From positions 1 through 63,674 of the forward strand of contig NZ_LAJC01000028.1 of NCBI RefSeq assembly GCF_000981225.1: 63,674 nucleotides of DNA. Reading direction: 5' to 3'. Under the pieces are notes generated by a model. It saw nothing but the letters and a program-made list of their open reading frames with translations, had not been told where the DNA came from and did no database searches. This document shows positions 34,252 to 43,669 of the stretch, one piece after another; position 1 is the first letter of the stretch, and each line of letters starts with the position of its first letter. This DNA comes from Allosalinactinospora lopnorensis. Its GTDB lineage: Bacteria > Actinomycetota > Actinomycetes > Streptosporangiales > Streptosporangiaceae. A program made the position numbers and the translations under genes.

Positions 34252-34744
34252 GTTCTCCACCTGCCGGGTCGGGTCGACCGGCGCCGGGGCGCCGGCGGGG
34301 CCGGCACGCGCCCATTCTCGTCGATACCCCATATGACCTGGGCGGACACTGGCCGGGTGTGGATTGGCCTGGCCGTCGTCATACCGTGAGGCCGGTTCGT
34401 TTTGGGATCAGTCGTCACGGACGCGCCGGCCTGCTCGGCGCCGTTCCCGATGAACATGTGGGTGGTGTCGTTGCCACCGTGGATGGAGGTCGGGTGGTCG
34501 GTCTGCTGGCCGGCGCTGGCGCAGTCTCGAACACCGGTTGGGCCTCGTGGTGGGATTCCGGGGCGCCGTGCGGGTTCGATACCAGGTGGATTCCGAGCGC
34601 GGCGAGTGTGGCCTCGGCGAACCGGCAGGAACACCCGGCTTATCGTGCGTCCCCTGTAGGCATGGAGGCTCCGCCACTACAGAGGGTGGCTCACGTGCCA
34701 GTGAAGTAGGAGACGCTGGGAATTTCCTCGGGCCCGCCGGCACA
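34252..34744. other. 493-base region, possible decayed minus-strand gene
   Basis: No intact gene is supported. On the minus strand a coding-like stretch near 34520-34660 contains FAEATLAALGIHLVSNPHG and HHEAQPVFE, and after a frame change HMFIGNGAEQAGASV near 34430. No start, stop or family is recognised, so I treat it as possible gene debris. It must also hold the epoxide hydrolase promoter. Confidence 0.35.
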
Positions 34745-35107
34745 CTAGAGACTGTCCAGCCTCGCTGCCAGGGTTTTCGGCGCCACGGTCCGGTAGGCGT
34801 CGGTGACGATCTCGGTGATCTCGCCCCAGTCCACATCGACGTCCAGCCGGACACCGAGCCAGCCGCGGTGACCGACGTAGGGCGGGCGGAAGAACCGCTC
34901 CGGGTCGGTGGCCACCATCTCCTCTTGGACTCCCAGCGGTGCGGCGCACCAGAACGCGACCCGGTGGTCGTGGTGGTGGTCGGCGAACGTGACGAACAGC
35001 CTCTTGTCCCGTACGAACCAGGCGGGCTCACCGTGGCTCAGCCGTTCGTTGGTCTCGGGCAGCGCCAGGCACCGGGTGCGGAGCAGGTCGAGCGGATCAT
35101 CGATCAC
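34745..35107 (-). CDS. MmcQ/YjbR-family DNA-binding-like protein
   Basis: The 120-residue protein has the family pattern RTRCLALPETNERLSHGEPA, WFVRDKRLFVTF, HDHRVAFWCAA and RPPYVGHRGWLGVRLD. GTG 35107 is taken as start because upstream codons are non-conserved; GGGAG lies about 13 bases before it. The fold resembles DNA-binding domains, but the role of the family is not settled. It is divergent from the PadR gene. Confidence 0.85.
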   Translation of the reverse strand: MIDDPLDLLRTRCLALPETNERLSHGEPAWFVRDKRLFVTFADHHHDHRVAFWCAAPLGVQEEMVATDPERFFRPPYVGHRGWLGVRLDVDVDWGEITEIVTDAYRTVAPKTLAARLDSL

Positions 35108-35286
35108 AGGTTCGATTATCTCCCGGAGTGGTGCGGATGTGAAGCGCGGCGGCCGTGTCCCGGACGATCGGCGCGATCGAGTCCTCCGCGGCGTCTCTGG
35201 AACACTGGGCCGTCGTCGTGCGGAGCTCCCGCGCGGAGCGTTCCTCGTGGGGATCGCGCAGGCCGGCAGAGACCAAGGAGGGCCAC

Positions 35287-35913
35287 ATGACAGCGACATC
35301 GGTGAACGATCCCGGCCCGGAGCACGACGACCTCCGGGCCGGGATCCTGATGCTGCTGGCGGAAGGGCCGCTCAGCGGCTACGAGATCATCAACGAGGTC
35401 ACCGAACGCAGCAACGGCCGCCGGCGTGCCACGTCCGGGACGATCTACCCGGTGCTGGACCGACTGGACGACGAGGGGCTGGTGCGGCTCTCGGAGGCCG
35501 GCGGCGGAGGCAGCAGGCAGCGCCCGTTCGAGCTGACCCACGCCGGCAGCAGGTACGTCGAGGAGCACGCCGCCGAACTGGCCCCGCCGTGGGAGACACC
35601 GGTTCCGGCCCCGGCCCCGGCCGCGGCCGCCGAAGAGCCCGAAAAGCCCGAAGAGGCTCAGCCCAGGCAGATCAAGGTCCACGCTCCGGCGAGACACCTC
35701 CGGGAGGTGGGTGCGCCGTCCGGGGAGGCGGCACCGCGATTCCAGGAGGTGGCGGCGCAGTTCTCGACCGCGGCGGACCAGGTGGCTCGGGTCGGTACGG
35801 AACAGCAGCTGGAGCGGGCCAGGAAGCTGGTGGCCGAGAGCAAGCGCGGGCTGTACCGGATCCTCGCCGAGGACGACGAGGCCGGGGAGGGCCGGGAAAC
35901 CGGCGAGAGGTGA
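35287..35913 (+). CDS. PadR-family regulator with C-terminal extension
   Basis: The 208-residue protein has an N-terminal winged helix (AGILMLLAEGPLSGYEIINE, SGTIYPVLDRLDDEGLVRL, LTHAGSRYVEEH). A proline/alanine linker (VPAPAPAAAAEEPEKPEE) and a helical C-terminal segment (FQEVAAQFSTAADQVARVG) follow. ATG 35287 follows AAGGAGG. PadR proteins usually repress an adjacent or distant gene in response to a small molecule; no target is evident here. Confidence 0.88.
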   Translation: MTATSVNDPGPEHDDLRAGILMLLAEGPLSGYEIINEVTERSNGRRRATSGTIYPVLDRLDDEGLVRLSEAGGGGSRQRPFELTHAGSRYVEEHAAELAPPWETPVPAPAPAAAAEEPEKPEEAQPRQIKVHAPARHLREVGAPSGEAAPRFQEVAAQFSTAADQVARVGTEQQLERARKLVAESKRGLYRILAEDDEAGEGRETGER

Positions 35914-36033
35914 CACGGGCCGGGAGAGCGGTGGGGCCGGACGACCAACCCCCACCGGCTCCGGACCCGAGCGGCACCCTTTCTGACCGCCGGGCGGCCG
36001 TACGGGCCCGCTCCGTCTCCCGGGCCCGGGGCG

Positions 36034-37491
36034 TCAGGAGACGCCGAGCAGCCTCTGGAGCGGCTCGACCGCGAAGTAGACCGCGAACAGTGCCGCCACC
36101 AGCCACATCAGCGGGTGGACCTCCCCGGCCTTGCCGCGGACCGCCTTGAGCACCACATAGGAGACGAACCCGGCGCCGATCCCGACGCTGATCGAGTACG
36201 CGAACGGCATCAGCGCGATCGTCAGGAACGCGGGGATGGCGAGCTCGGTGTCGTCCCATCTGATGGCCCGGATCTGGGTCATCATCAGGAATCCGACGAT
36301 GACCAGGGCGGGGGCCGCGGCTTCGTTCGGCACCATGGCCACCAGCGGGGACAGGAACGTCGCCAGCAGGAAGCACACACCCGTCACGATGCTGGCCAGC
36401 CCGGTCCGGGCGCCGTCCCCCACCCCGGCGGCGGACTCGATGTAGGAGGTGTTGGTCGACACCGAACCGGCCCCGCCGGCGAGGGTGCCGAGCGAGTCGA
36501 CGACCAGGATGCGCTGGGAGTTCAGCGGGTTTCCCTCCTCGTCGAGCAGCCCGCCCTCGGAACCGACCGCGACCATCGTTCCCATGGTGTCGAAGAAGTC
36601 GGTGAGCAGCAGGCTGAAGACGAGCAGGACGACCACGACGACGCCGACGTGCTCCCACGACCCCAGCAGGGTGAACTGGCCGAGCAGCGACAGGTCCGGT
36701 AGCTGGGCGACCCGCTCGGGGATCTCGGGGGCGTTCAGCGTCCACCCGGTCGGGTTGGTCTCCGGGTCGCGGGGGCCGATCCGGCCGACCTCCTCGACGA
36801 TGACGGCGACGACGCTGGTGCCGACGATCGCCCAGAGGATGGCGCCCCGCACCCTGAGCGCGTAGAGGACGATCACGGTCAGCAGCCCGATGCAGAACAC
36901 CAGCACCGGCCATCCCGTCAGCGTCCCGCCGACGCCGAGTTCGACGGGCGGGGAGGGCAGCAGCGTGGCGCTGATGAAGCCGCCGTTGACCAGGCCGATG
37001 AAGGCGATGAACAGCCCGATCCCGACACTGATGCCGGTCTTGAGCTCCCGGGGGACCGCTCTGAAGACGGCTTTGCGGAAGCCGGTGAGCACGAGCACCA
37101 GCATGATGAAGCCCTCGATGACCACCAGCCCCATCGCGTCGTCCCAGGTCATCTGGGTGGCGATTCCGAACGCGACGAACGCGTTGAGCCCGAGCCCCGT
37201 CGCGAGCGCCAGCGGGAAGTTCGCGATCGCCCCCATCAGGATCGTGACCACGCCGGCCACCAGAGCGGTCGCCGCGGCGATCTTGGCCAGGTCGGGCTCT
37301 GTGCCGCCGCCGAGGTAGGTTCCGGTGGCGTCCGGCACGGTGCCGATGATCAGCGGGTTGAGGACGATGATGTAGGCCATCGTGAAGAACGTGACCAGCC
37401 CGCCGCGGATCTCGCGTCCGGGGGTCGAGCCGCGCTCGCTGATCTTGAAGAGCCTGTCGATGAGGGACCGCGACGCTGTTGCCTCTGCCAT
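36034..37491 (-). CDS. NCS2-family purine permease (AzgA-like)
   Basis: The 485-residue protein has about 12-14 membrane helices. AzgA-type motifs are GGLVTFFTMAYIIVLNPLI, ATGLGLNAFVAFGIATQM, FSLLLTDFFDTMGTMVAVG and GAGSVSTNTSYIESAAGVG. It takes up hypoxanthine, guanine or adenine by proton symport, by family. ATG 37491 begins at the conserved short N-terminus. It stands alone between two PadR genes. Confidence 0.92.
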   Translation of the reverse strand: MAEATASRSLIDRLFKISERGSTPGREIRGGLVTFFTMAYIIVLNPLIIGTVPDATGTYLGGGTEPDLAKIAAATALVAGVVTILMGAIANFPLALATGLGLNAFVAFGIATQMTWDDAMGLVVIEGFIMLVLVLTGFRKAVFRAVPRELKTGISVGIGLFIAFIGLVNGGFISATLLPSPPVELGVGGTLTGWPVLVFCIGLLTVIVLYALRVRGAILWAIVGTSVVAVIVEEVGRIGPRDPETNPTGWTLNAPEIPERVAQLPDLSLLGQFTLLGSWEHVGVVVVVLLVFSLLLTDFFDTMGTMVAVGSEGGLLDEEGNPLNSQRILVVDSLGTLAGGAGSVSTNTSYIESAAGVGDGARTGLASIVTGVCFLLATFLSPLVAMVPNEAAAPALVIVGFLMMTQIRAIRWDDTELAIPAFLTIALMPFAYSISVGIGAGFVSYVVLKAVRGKAGEVHPLMWLVAALFAVYFAVEPLQRLLGVS

Positions 37492-37596
37492 GTCTGCCCA
37501 GCTCCTGCCCTGGTCGAGCGGCCGAAGTTCTCCTGCGGCGCGAGGATGCCAGAGAAATGTTTCGATCCGGGTCACGAGGACATATCCGGTAATCGG

Positions 37597-38214
37597 CTAC
37601 TCGGGGCGCTCCAGGCGTTCCGCGGTGCCGCGCAGCCACTCCTCGTCCCAGTCCAGGCGGCCCTCCCGCAGGTCGTCCAGGAGTGAGCGCACCCAGCGCA
37701 GCTCGGCGGCGGTGATCGCGCGTTGGTACTCGTCCTCGACTACGAACAGCCTCGGCAGCCCGATCCGGGCGGCGGTTTCCGCGCCGGCGTCGAGTTCGGC
37801 GAGGCTGTCCTCCAGTGCCGCCGCGCGCTGTTCGAGCAGGCCGGCGACCTCCTGCGGCGGCAGCATCGGCAGTGACGCCAGCGCGACCGGGAACTCGGGG
37901 AACTCGCGGGCCGGGGCGGAGAGCATGGTGCGCAGCCACGTGCGGAGGGTGCGCCGGCCCTCGTCGGTGATCTGGTAGACGGTGCGTTCGGGCCGATTCT
38001 CCTCCCGGGTGGTGGCGCGCACCTCGATCATCCCCGCCCTGAGCAGCCGGTCCAGCGTCTGGTAGACGCTGTTGCGCTGCGCGATATTGACGATCTGGTC
38101 CTTGTTCCGCTCCCTGATCAACCGCTGCATCCGGTAGGCGTGCATCGGTTCCTCGGCGAGCAGGACCAGGAGCACCACCGCCAGCGGTGAGCGCCGGTAC
38201 GTCCGCGCCGTCAT
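37597..38214 (-). CDS. PadR-family regulator
   Basis: The 205-residue protein has the PadR winged helix (SPLAVVLLVLLAEEPMHAYR, NSVYQTLDRLLRAGMIEVR, VYQITDEGRRTLRTWL) and the C-terminal dimerisation helices (VAGLLEQRAAALEDSLAEL). It is divergent from the FAD monooxygenase at 38306 across a 91-base gap with repeated ATAGTCAT sites, so it probably represses that gene and itself. Confidence 0.9.
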   Translation of the reverse strand: MTARTYRRSPLAVVLLVLLAEEPMHAYRMQRLIRERNKDQIVNIAQRNSVYQTLDRLLRAGMIEVRATTREENRPERTVYQITDEGRRTLRTWLRTMLSAPAREFPEFPVALASLPMLPPQEVAGLLEQRAAALEDSLAELDAGAETAARIGLPRLFVVEDEYQRAITAAELRWVRSLLDDLREGRLDWDEEWLRGTAERLERPE

Positions 38215-38250
38215 GGATCGCCTCCCAGGGCGTCGAGAGTTGGTTGACTC

Positions 38251-38286
38251 CATAGTCATTGTATGTATAGTCATCATATAACTATG
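38251..38286. promoter_or_regulatory. Divergent PadR operator candidate
   Basis: An AT-rich stretch holds two direct copies of ATAGTCAT (38252-38259 and 38267-38274), bracketed by the inverted pair CATAGT (38251-38256) and ACTATG (38281-38286). It lies midway between the divergent starts of the PadR and monooxygenase genes. Confidence 0.55.
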
Positions 38287-38305
38287 AAGCGTGGAGGTGG
38301 GGGCG

Positions 38306-39736
38306 ATGGCCAAGGCGCTGATCATCGGAGGAGGAATCGCCGGTCCGGTGGCCGCGATCGCGCTACGCAAAGCGGGCATCGACGCCGTGGTCCACGAGGC
38401 GCACGATCGCACCGCGCACGGCATCGGCGCGTTCCTGACCTTCGCGGTCAACGGTATGGACGCCCTGCGTGCCCTCGATCTCGACACCACCGTTCAGCAC
38501 CTGGGGTTCGACACCCCCGCCATGGAGTTCTACAGCGGCACCGGCAAGCGGCTGGGCGGGCTGCGGTCAGGTGCCGGACCCAGCGGGGAGATCAGCCAGA
38601 CCGTCAAGCGGGCCGACCTGTACGCCGCACTCCACGAGGAGGCGCTGCGCCGCGGTGTCCGGATCGAGTACGGCAAGCGGCTCGCCGACGCGGCCGCCAC
38701 CCCCGGCGGTGTGCGGGCCGCCTTCACCGACGGCACCGAGGCGGAAGGGGACCTGCTGATCGGGGCGGACGGCCTCCGGTCGCGCACCCGAGAGATCATC
38801 GACCCGGACGCGCCGCGGGCCCGGTACCTGGGGCTGGGCAACGCCGGCGGATTCGCTCACGAGGTGGACGTGCCCGGCGACCCCGGTGTGATGCACATGG
38901 TCTTCGGTCGGCGCTGCTTCTTCTGCTGGACGAAACACCCGAACGGCGCGGTCTGGTGGTTCGCGAACCCGCCGGAGCCCACCGAACCCACCCGGGAACA
39001 ACTCGCCGCGACCACGCCGGAGCAGTGGCGGGCCCGGCTGACGGACCTGCTGGCCGCGGACGACTCGCCCGCGCTGCGGATCCTCAAGGCCACCGACGAG
39101 ATCTTCGCCGGCTGGAACACCTACGACTTCCCGTCGGTGCCAATCTGGCACCGGGGCCGGATGGCCCTGATCGGCGACGCCGTGCACGCGATGTCCCCCG
39201 CGTCCGGTCAGGGGGCCTCGATGGCGCTGGAGGATTCCGTGGTGATGGCGAAATGCCTGCGTGACCTGCCCACTGCTGAGGAGGCTTTCGCCGCGTTCGA
39301 AGGCGGGCGGCGAGAACGGGTGGAGCGCGTCGTCGCCTATGGCAAACGCAACGGCGACCAGAAGGCCCCCGGGCCGGTCGGCCGCGTGCTGCGCGACCTG
39401 ATGCTGCCGCTCCTCTTCAAGGGCATGTCCCGCAAGGGAGGCGAAGCGGACCGGTGGCTGTTCGGCCACCACATCGACTGGGAGGCACCCGTGGCCGAGC
39501 CCGCCGGCCACCCGCAGGCTAGGTGGTGCCCCGGCCCGGGCGGCCGGGGCCGGCGGGCGCCGGCCACGCCGCTATCGGCAATGGGGCCCCGGCGCCTCCT
39601 CCTTCGGGTTGAGCCGCCCTGCGGCGGTCCCGGGGCTTCGCCGTACTCGGCGGCGCACTGCTCTTCTCCGCCCGGGTATCGGTCCGCGCTTGACTCGGGT
39701 GCTCGCTGCGCGCACAATCAACCTATTGGTTGTTAA
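38306..39736 (+). CDS. FAD-dependent monooxygenase with an aberrant tail
   Basis: Residues 1-400 are a typical class A flavin monooxygenase: ALIIGGGIAGPVAAIALRKA for FAD, LLIGADGLRSRTREI as the DG motif and ALIGDAVHAMSPASGQGAS as the GD motif. ATG 38306 follows GGAGG. The last 80 residues or so are proline/arginine-rich and read through a terminator-like hairpin at 39528-39550. One missing C at the CCC at 39511-39513 would instead end the protein with HPAG and TAG. It may modify a drug or natural product; the PadR neighbour suggests substrate-induced expression. Confidence 0.85.
   Translation: MAKALIIGGGIAGPVAAIALRKAGIDAVVHEAHDRTAHGIGAFLTFAVNGMDALRALDLDTTVQHLGFDTPAMEFYSGTGKRLGGLRSGAGPSGEISQTVKRADLYAALHEEALRRGVRIEYGKRLADAAATPGGVRAAFTDGTEAEGDLLIGADGLRSRTREIIDPDAPRARYLGLGNAGGFAHEVDVPGDPGVMHMVFGRRCFFCWTKHPNGAVWWFANPPEPTEPTREQLAATTPEQWRARLTDLLAADDSPALRILKATDEIFAGWNTYDFPSVPIWHRGRMALIGDAVHAMSPASGQGASMALEDSVVMAKCLRDLPTAEEAFAAFEGGRRERVERVVAYGKRNGDQKAPGPVGRVLRDLMLPLLFKGMSRKGGEADRWLFGHHIDWEAPVAEPAGHPQARWCPGPGGRGRRAPATPLSAMGPRRLLLRVEPPCGGPGASPYSAAHCSSPPGYRSALDSGARCAHNQPIGC
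39528..39550 (+). terminator. Hairpin at the end of the monooxygenase gene
   Basis: GCCCCGGCC (39528-39536) and GGCCGGGGC (39542-39550) form a perfect nine-base-pair stem with a five-base loop. It sits just past the expected natural stop of the monooxygenase. Confidence 0.45.
39690..39732 (+). promoter_or_regulatory. Promoter and operator of the ArsR-type gene
   Basis: TTGACT (39690-39695) and CACAAT (39713-39718) are 17 bases apart and form a plausible promoter. It is followed at once by the perfect inverted repeat CAACC-TATT-GGTTG (39719-39732), which would cover the transcription start. This is a classic position for ArsR autorepression. Confidence 0.6.
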
Positions 39737-39756
39737 ACGAGAAGGTTGAATATGGG

Positions 39757-40584
39757 ATGGCGGACGATCAGCTCAGCCTCACTTTCGCGGCGCTGGCCGA
39801 CCCGACGCGCAGGGCGATCCTGACTCGGCTGGCGGACGGGGAGGCGACGGTCAACGAGCTGGCCGAACCGTTCGACATCAGCCTCCAGGCGATCTCCAAA
39901 CACCTGAAGGTGCTCGAACGAGCCGGCCTGATCACTCGGGGCCGGGACGCCCAGTGGCGGCCCTGCCGCCTCGAAACGGCGCCTCTGGACACCGCATCCA
40001 CATGGATCGAGCGGTACCGGGAGGTCGCGAAGGACCGGTTCGACCGACTCGACCAGGAGATCCAGAGGATCAAGCACGCACAGGAGGGCACGACCATGGC
40101 TGAGACCGAATTCGTCATCGAACCGGGCCGGCAGGACATCGTCATGACGCGGGTCTTCGACGCCCCGCGCGAGGTGGTGTTCAGGGCCTACACCGACCCC
40201 GAGCTCGTTCCCAACTGGTGCGGGCCTCATTCGCTCACCACCGAGGTCGACCGCATGGACGTCAGGCCCGGCGGCCTCTGGCGCTTCATCAACCGCGGCG
40301 CCGACGGCAACGAGTACGCCTTCAAGGGCGTCTACCACGACGTCGTGGCTCCCGAGAGGGTCGTCTCCACCTTCGAGTTCGAGGGCGCTCCGGGGCACGT
40401 GCTCCTCTCGACGGTCACCTTCGAGATGGCCGACGGCGGGACGAGACTGACGGAGCTGTCCGTTTTCCAGTCTGTCGAGGACCGGGACGGCATGGTCCAG
40501 TCCGGCATGGAGCACGGAGCGCGAGAGAGCATGGACCGCCTCGCCGAGGTCGCCCAGAGCCTTAAGAGCGAAAGCGCCGTATGA
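39757..40584 (+). CDS. ArsR-type regulator continuous with an AHSA1/SRPBCC domain
   Basis: Residues 1-110 are an ArsR winged helix (LSLTFAALADPTRRAILTRL, ISLQAISKHLKVLERAG, RDAQWRPCRLE). Residues 114-275 are an AHSA1-type SRPBCC domain (IVMTRVFDAPREVVFRAYTD, NWCGPHSLTTEVDRMDVRPG). These are normally two adjacent genes. Here there is no stop, but the second part has its own start, ATG 40096, with GGAGGG at 40083-40088. It is either a true 275-residue fusion or two genes whose stop was lost by one base. The operator at 39719 suggests autorepression. Confidence 0.85.
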   Translation: MADDQLSLTFAALADPTRRAILTRLADGEATVNELAEPFDISLQAISKHLKVLERAGLITRGRDAQWRPCRLETAPLDTASTWIERYREVAKDRFDRLDQEIQRIKHAQEGTTMAETEFVIEPGRQDIVMTRVFDAPREVVFRAYTDPELVPNWCGPHSLTTEVDRMDVRPGGLWRFINRGADGNEYAFKGVYHDVVAPERVVSTFEFEGAPGHVLLSTVTFEMADGGTRLTELSVFQSVEDRDGMVQSGMEHGARESMDRLAEVAQSLKSESAV

Positions 40585-40783
40585 GCCGTGGCGGGTAGGG
40601 CGCGGGAGCGGACGGAGAGAGCTCCGGCCGCTCCTCCCGGGATGTACCGAAACGCGGTCCGGGTGAATGCGGCGGGACGGGCCGCCCTTTGCTCCGGCCC
40701 GCTTCACGCGGCAGGACCGAGGTCACCGACCGAGGAGGGCGTGCAGGCGCGGTGCGGACCGGCGCCATCCGCGCCCGGGGGCA

Positions 40784-41712
40784 CTACTCCGTCTCGACCG
40801 TCCGGGAGACCTGCCGGTGCACCGCGTCCCCGAGGTCGGCCGCGATCTCCAGGTGCTCCTCAGCGGAGACATCGGAGGTGCCCGAGTACGTGACGTACAC
40901 CTCCAGGTTCCGGGTGGTGAACGCCGAGGTGGCCCACACGCCGTTCTCGTGGAGGAACCCCAGTTCGTCGTCCGGGTCGTTGGCCAGCACCACGTGCCCG
41001 CCGTCCCCAGTTGAGGATTCCCGCATCTCGAACTCGGCGTTGGTGTCGGCGGAGGCCGCGGTGCCCCCGTCCTCCGCGAAATCGATCTGGAAGGTCTCCT
41101 CGAACTCGTCGAGGGTTCTCCCGAGATCCCGCTGCACCTTGGAGTAGTCCTCCTCCTCGGTCTCGGTGGCGTGCCAGTACATGAACACGTTCACCAGCGT
41201 TTCGTCGGTGCCGTACGGGTTGTCGAGATCCCCGGCGGCCTGGCACTCCTGCCCCTCCTGGAAGTTCGCCTCGTCGATGTCGGCCCCGTCGATGGTGTCC
41301 GCCTGCTCGACCGAGCTGCCCTCCGCGCCGGGGACGCCGTCGAGGACATCCTCGGCCAGCAGTTCCTCGCAGTCGCCGAACGACGCGTAGGGGGCCGAGG
41401 AGCCGAAAACGACCCACGTCACGATGGCGCCGCCGATGAGCAGTACGACCAGTCCGGCCGCGAGACCGCCGATGAGCCACCCGTTGCGCCGCGGAGGCTG
41501 CGGCTGCTGGTACGGGTTCGGCGGCATGGGCCCGCCCGGAGGGCCGGGGAAACCCCCGCCCGGGGCTCCGGGCGGCTGCGGCGGGTACCCGTGCGGAGGC
41601 GGCCACGGAGGGGGAGGGCCGTAGCCGGGGGGCGGACCAGCGGGGCCCTGGGGCCCGTACGGACCTGTGGTCCCGGCTGTCCGGGCGGTGGAACGGGCGG
41701 ATAACCGGCCAT
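40784..41712 (-). pseudogene. Proline-rich single-pass membrane protein, apparent frameshift
   Basis: From ATG 41712 the frame reads MAGYPPVPPPGQPG, then is lost at a GGG run (41672-41674). The next frame continues TTGPYGPQGPAGPPPGYGPP and a proline-rich head, a membrane helix (GWLIGGLAAGLVVLLIGGAI) and an acidic extracellular domain of about 190 residues (YASFGDCEELLAEDVLDGVP). One missing G would give about 309 residues. This is the usual form of actinobacterial proline-rich sensor or lipoprotein-like proteins of unknown role. Confidence 0.7.
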
Positions 41713-41866
41713 ATCGTGCAGAGCTCCTAGAGACGGGACACCCAGGGCAAGCCGCGGGCAACCCCGTTTATCCCATCGATTTCGGTTTCCCGCAAAAGCG
41801 TGGGACATCGGCCGGAACGGGCCCGGCCTGGAACGGAGAACGGCGGCCCCACCAGCGGGTGCCGGG

Positions 41867-41965
41867 TCAACCGTGATCGGAGGGAAGCCGGGAGACCAGC
41901 CGGGACAGCTCGGCACGGGAGCGCACCTGGAGGCGGCGGAAGATGGTGCGCAGGCAGCGGATACC
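41867..41965 (-). pseudogene. C-terminal remnant of a LuxR-type regulator
   Basis: 32 codons ending at 41867 read RCLRTIFRRLQVRSRAELSR, the recognition and last helix of a LuxR helix-turn-helix. They follow directly in frame after the stop of the DUF418 gene. Nothing of the rest of a LuxR protein is present. Confidence 0.6.
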
Positions 41966-43162
41966 TCACCTTTCACGCTCCTGTTTCGTCGCGCCTCGGT
42001 AGACGAGCATGCGCAGCAGGGCGTCCGCCGGCCCCCGGCGGCCGGTGCGGTCCAGCCAGGCCGCGATGCCGACACCGAGCAGCCACACCGCGAACGCGGT
42101 GCACAGTGCGCCGAAGGAATCCACACGCGCCCCGAGCCCGCCCAGTTCCGGGTGCAGGATCGCGGCCACCAGCACCGAGTTGAACAGGTAGAAGGTCAGC
42201 GACCGCTGCCCCGCCGCGGCGACAGCGCGGACGACCGGCCCGCGCCGTTCGGTGAGCCGGATGCTGAGCAGGCCGAACAGAGCCGCGTAGCCGGCGCCGC
42301 CGAGCACACCGGTGAGCACCTGCAGGGCGAGCAGGAGCCCGGTGGACACCGCACCGGGGGACAGTGCGCCCACGGTGACCAGGGCCGCGGGCAGCGCACC
42401 GAGCACGGAGACGGCGATCCCGACGACCGCGATGCGGGTCAACAGGCCGCGGTGCGCCTCGGGGGCGTCCAGCAGCTTGCGGCGACCGGCCCGGAACCCG
42501 AGCACGACGAGCAGCAGCAACGGGTAGGCGAACGCGATGAACAGCGGGGTGAACGGCACACCGAGCAGGCGCTCCACCCAGTCATCGGTCGTGGTGTAGC
42601 CGGCCGGCCCCCACTGCTCGGCGCTGTCGTCCTCCCCCATGAACGCGAATCCGAGCATGGCCAGTGTCACGGTCAGTGCGTAGATCGGGGTGAGGATCGC
42701 GATCGCGCGACTGATCGCGCCGTCGGAGCGGAACAGCAGCCAGCCCAGAATGAGACCGGCCAGACCGTAGGAGGCCAGAATCTCGCCGGGGAAGACCAGG
42801 AACGTGTGCGCTGAGCCGAACAGGATGAGGTACAGGCTGCGCCGCCGCAGCAGTCGCCGCGCCTCGCGCTCGCCGGTCCCGGCACTGAGCTGGCGGACGA
42901 CGAGCCAGCCCATGCCGTAACCGTAGAGAATCGCGAACATCGGGAAGGCGCGGTTGTCCAGGAAGAGGACGGTCAGGAACCGGGACACGCCGTCCACGGG
43001 CGAGGCCTCCGCGGCCGGGACACCGAAGGCCACTCCCGCATAGACCCCGGCGTAAGCCATGGCGATCAGCAGCAGCATCACCCCCCGTGCCAGGTCGGGA
43101 GCGAGCTTGCGCTCCGCTGTGGGGGTGGCGCCGCGGGCCGCAGCGGGAGCAGGTGGGGTCAT
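41966..43162 (-). CDS. DUF418-family membrane protein
   Basis: The 398-residue protein has about 10 membrane helices. The DUF418 features are RKLAPDLARGVMLLLIAMAY at the start, NRAFPMFAILYGYGMGWLV, GQRSLTFYLFNSVLVAA and the conserved C-terminal region. The family is related to membrane acyltransferase folds; its function is not established. ATG 43162 follows AAGG. A LuxR fragment abuts its stop. Confidence 0.88.
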   Translation of the reverse strand: MTPPAPAAARGATPTAERKLAPDLARGVMLLLIAMAYAGVYAGVAFGVPAAEASPVDGVSRFLTVLFLDNRAFPMFAILYGYGMGWLVVRQLSAGTGEREARRLLRRRSLYLILFGSAHTFLVFPGEILASYGLAGLILGWLLFRSDGAISRAIAILTPIYALTVTLAMLGFAFMGEDDSAEQWGPAGYTTTDDWVERLLGVPFTPLFIAFAYPLLLLVVLGFRAGRRKLLDAPEAHRGLLTRIAVVGIAVSVLGALPAALVTVGALSPGAVSTGLLLALQVLTGVLGGAGYAALFGLLSIRLTERRGPVVRAVAAAGQRSLTFYLFNSVLVAAILHPELGGLGARVDSFGALCTAFAVWLLGVGIAAWLDRTGRRGPADALLRMLVYRGATKQERER

Positions 43163-43447
43163 GGCGCTGCCCTTCTTGGACCTATGTGATTCTCGGGCTC
43201 CGATTCTTTCCTGTGCCAGACCATAGGGAGGATTGTGGTCGGATTCCTTCCGCGATAGAGAGGGCGCCGACCCGGATCCGCGCCGCTTTCCCCGCGGCCG
43301 CGGCGTTTTCGGAGGGGCCCGGGCACGGCGACCGCGCGCCTTCACGGGGGTGTGGGAGGGGCGGTGAAGGCGCGCGGGGTTGGGCGCGGTGGCGGTGGCC
43401 CGTAAGGGCTGTCTTCCGCTTGGTTGTGGTCGGGTCCGGCGTGGGGT

Positions 43448-43669
43448 TCACATGTGTTCGAGTGGCGATTCCCAGTGCAGGGGCGGCCGTCGGGGGCGGT
43501 CCGTGGGGACCACCACGCACACGAGCGTGGTCACGCCGTAGGTCGCGCCGTAGATGTCGTTGCCCTCCAGTGTGATCCCGCGCTGTTCAACGGTCACCCC
43601 CATGGCGCGCGCCCAGTACCGAAGGGTGTCCATGTCGGGCACTTGGCGGATCTCGCAGACGGTGGTCAC
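43448..43669 (-). CDS. Hypothetical 73-residue protein of the regulatory cassette
   Basis: The product starts MTTVCEIRQVPDMDTLRYWA and ends EHM; I do not recognise it. GTG 43669 overlaps the stop of the excisionase-like gene in a GTGA arrangement, so both are translated together. Confidence 0.6.
   Translation of the reverse strand: MTTVCEIRQVPDMDTLRYWARAMGVTVEQRGITLEGNDIYGATYGVTTLVCVVVPTDRPRRPPLHWESPLEHM

Noticed and set aside
35672-37939. 755-codon minus-strand frame across the purine permease
   Set aside because: Out-of-frame shadow spanning three genes.
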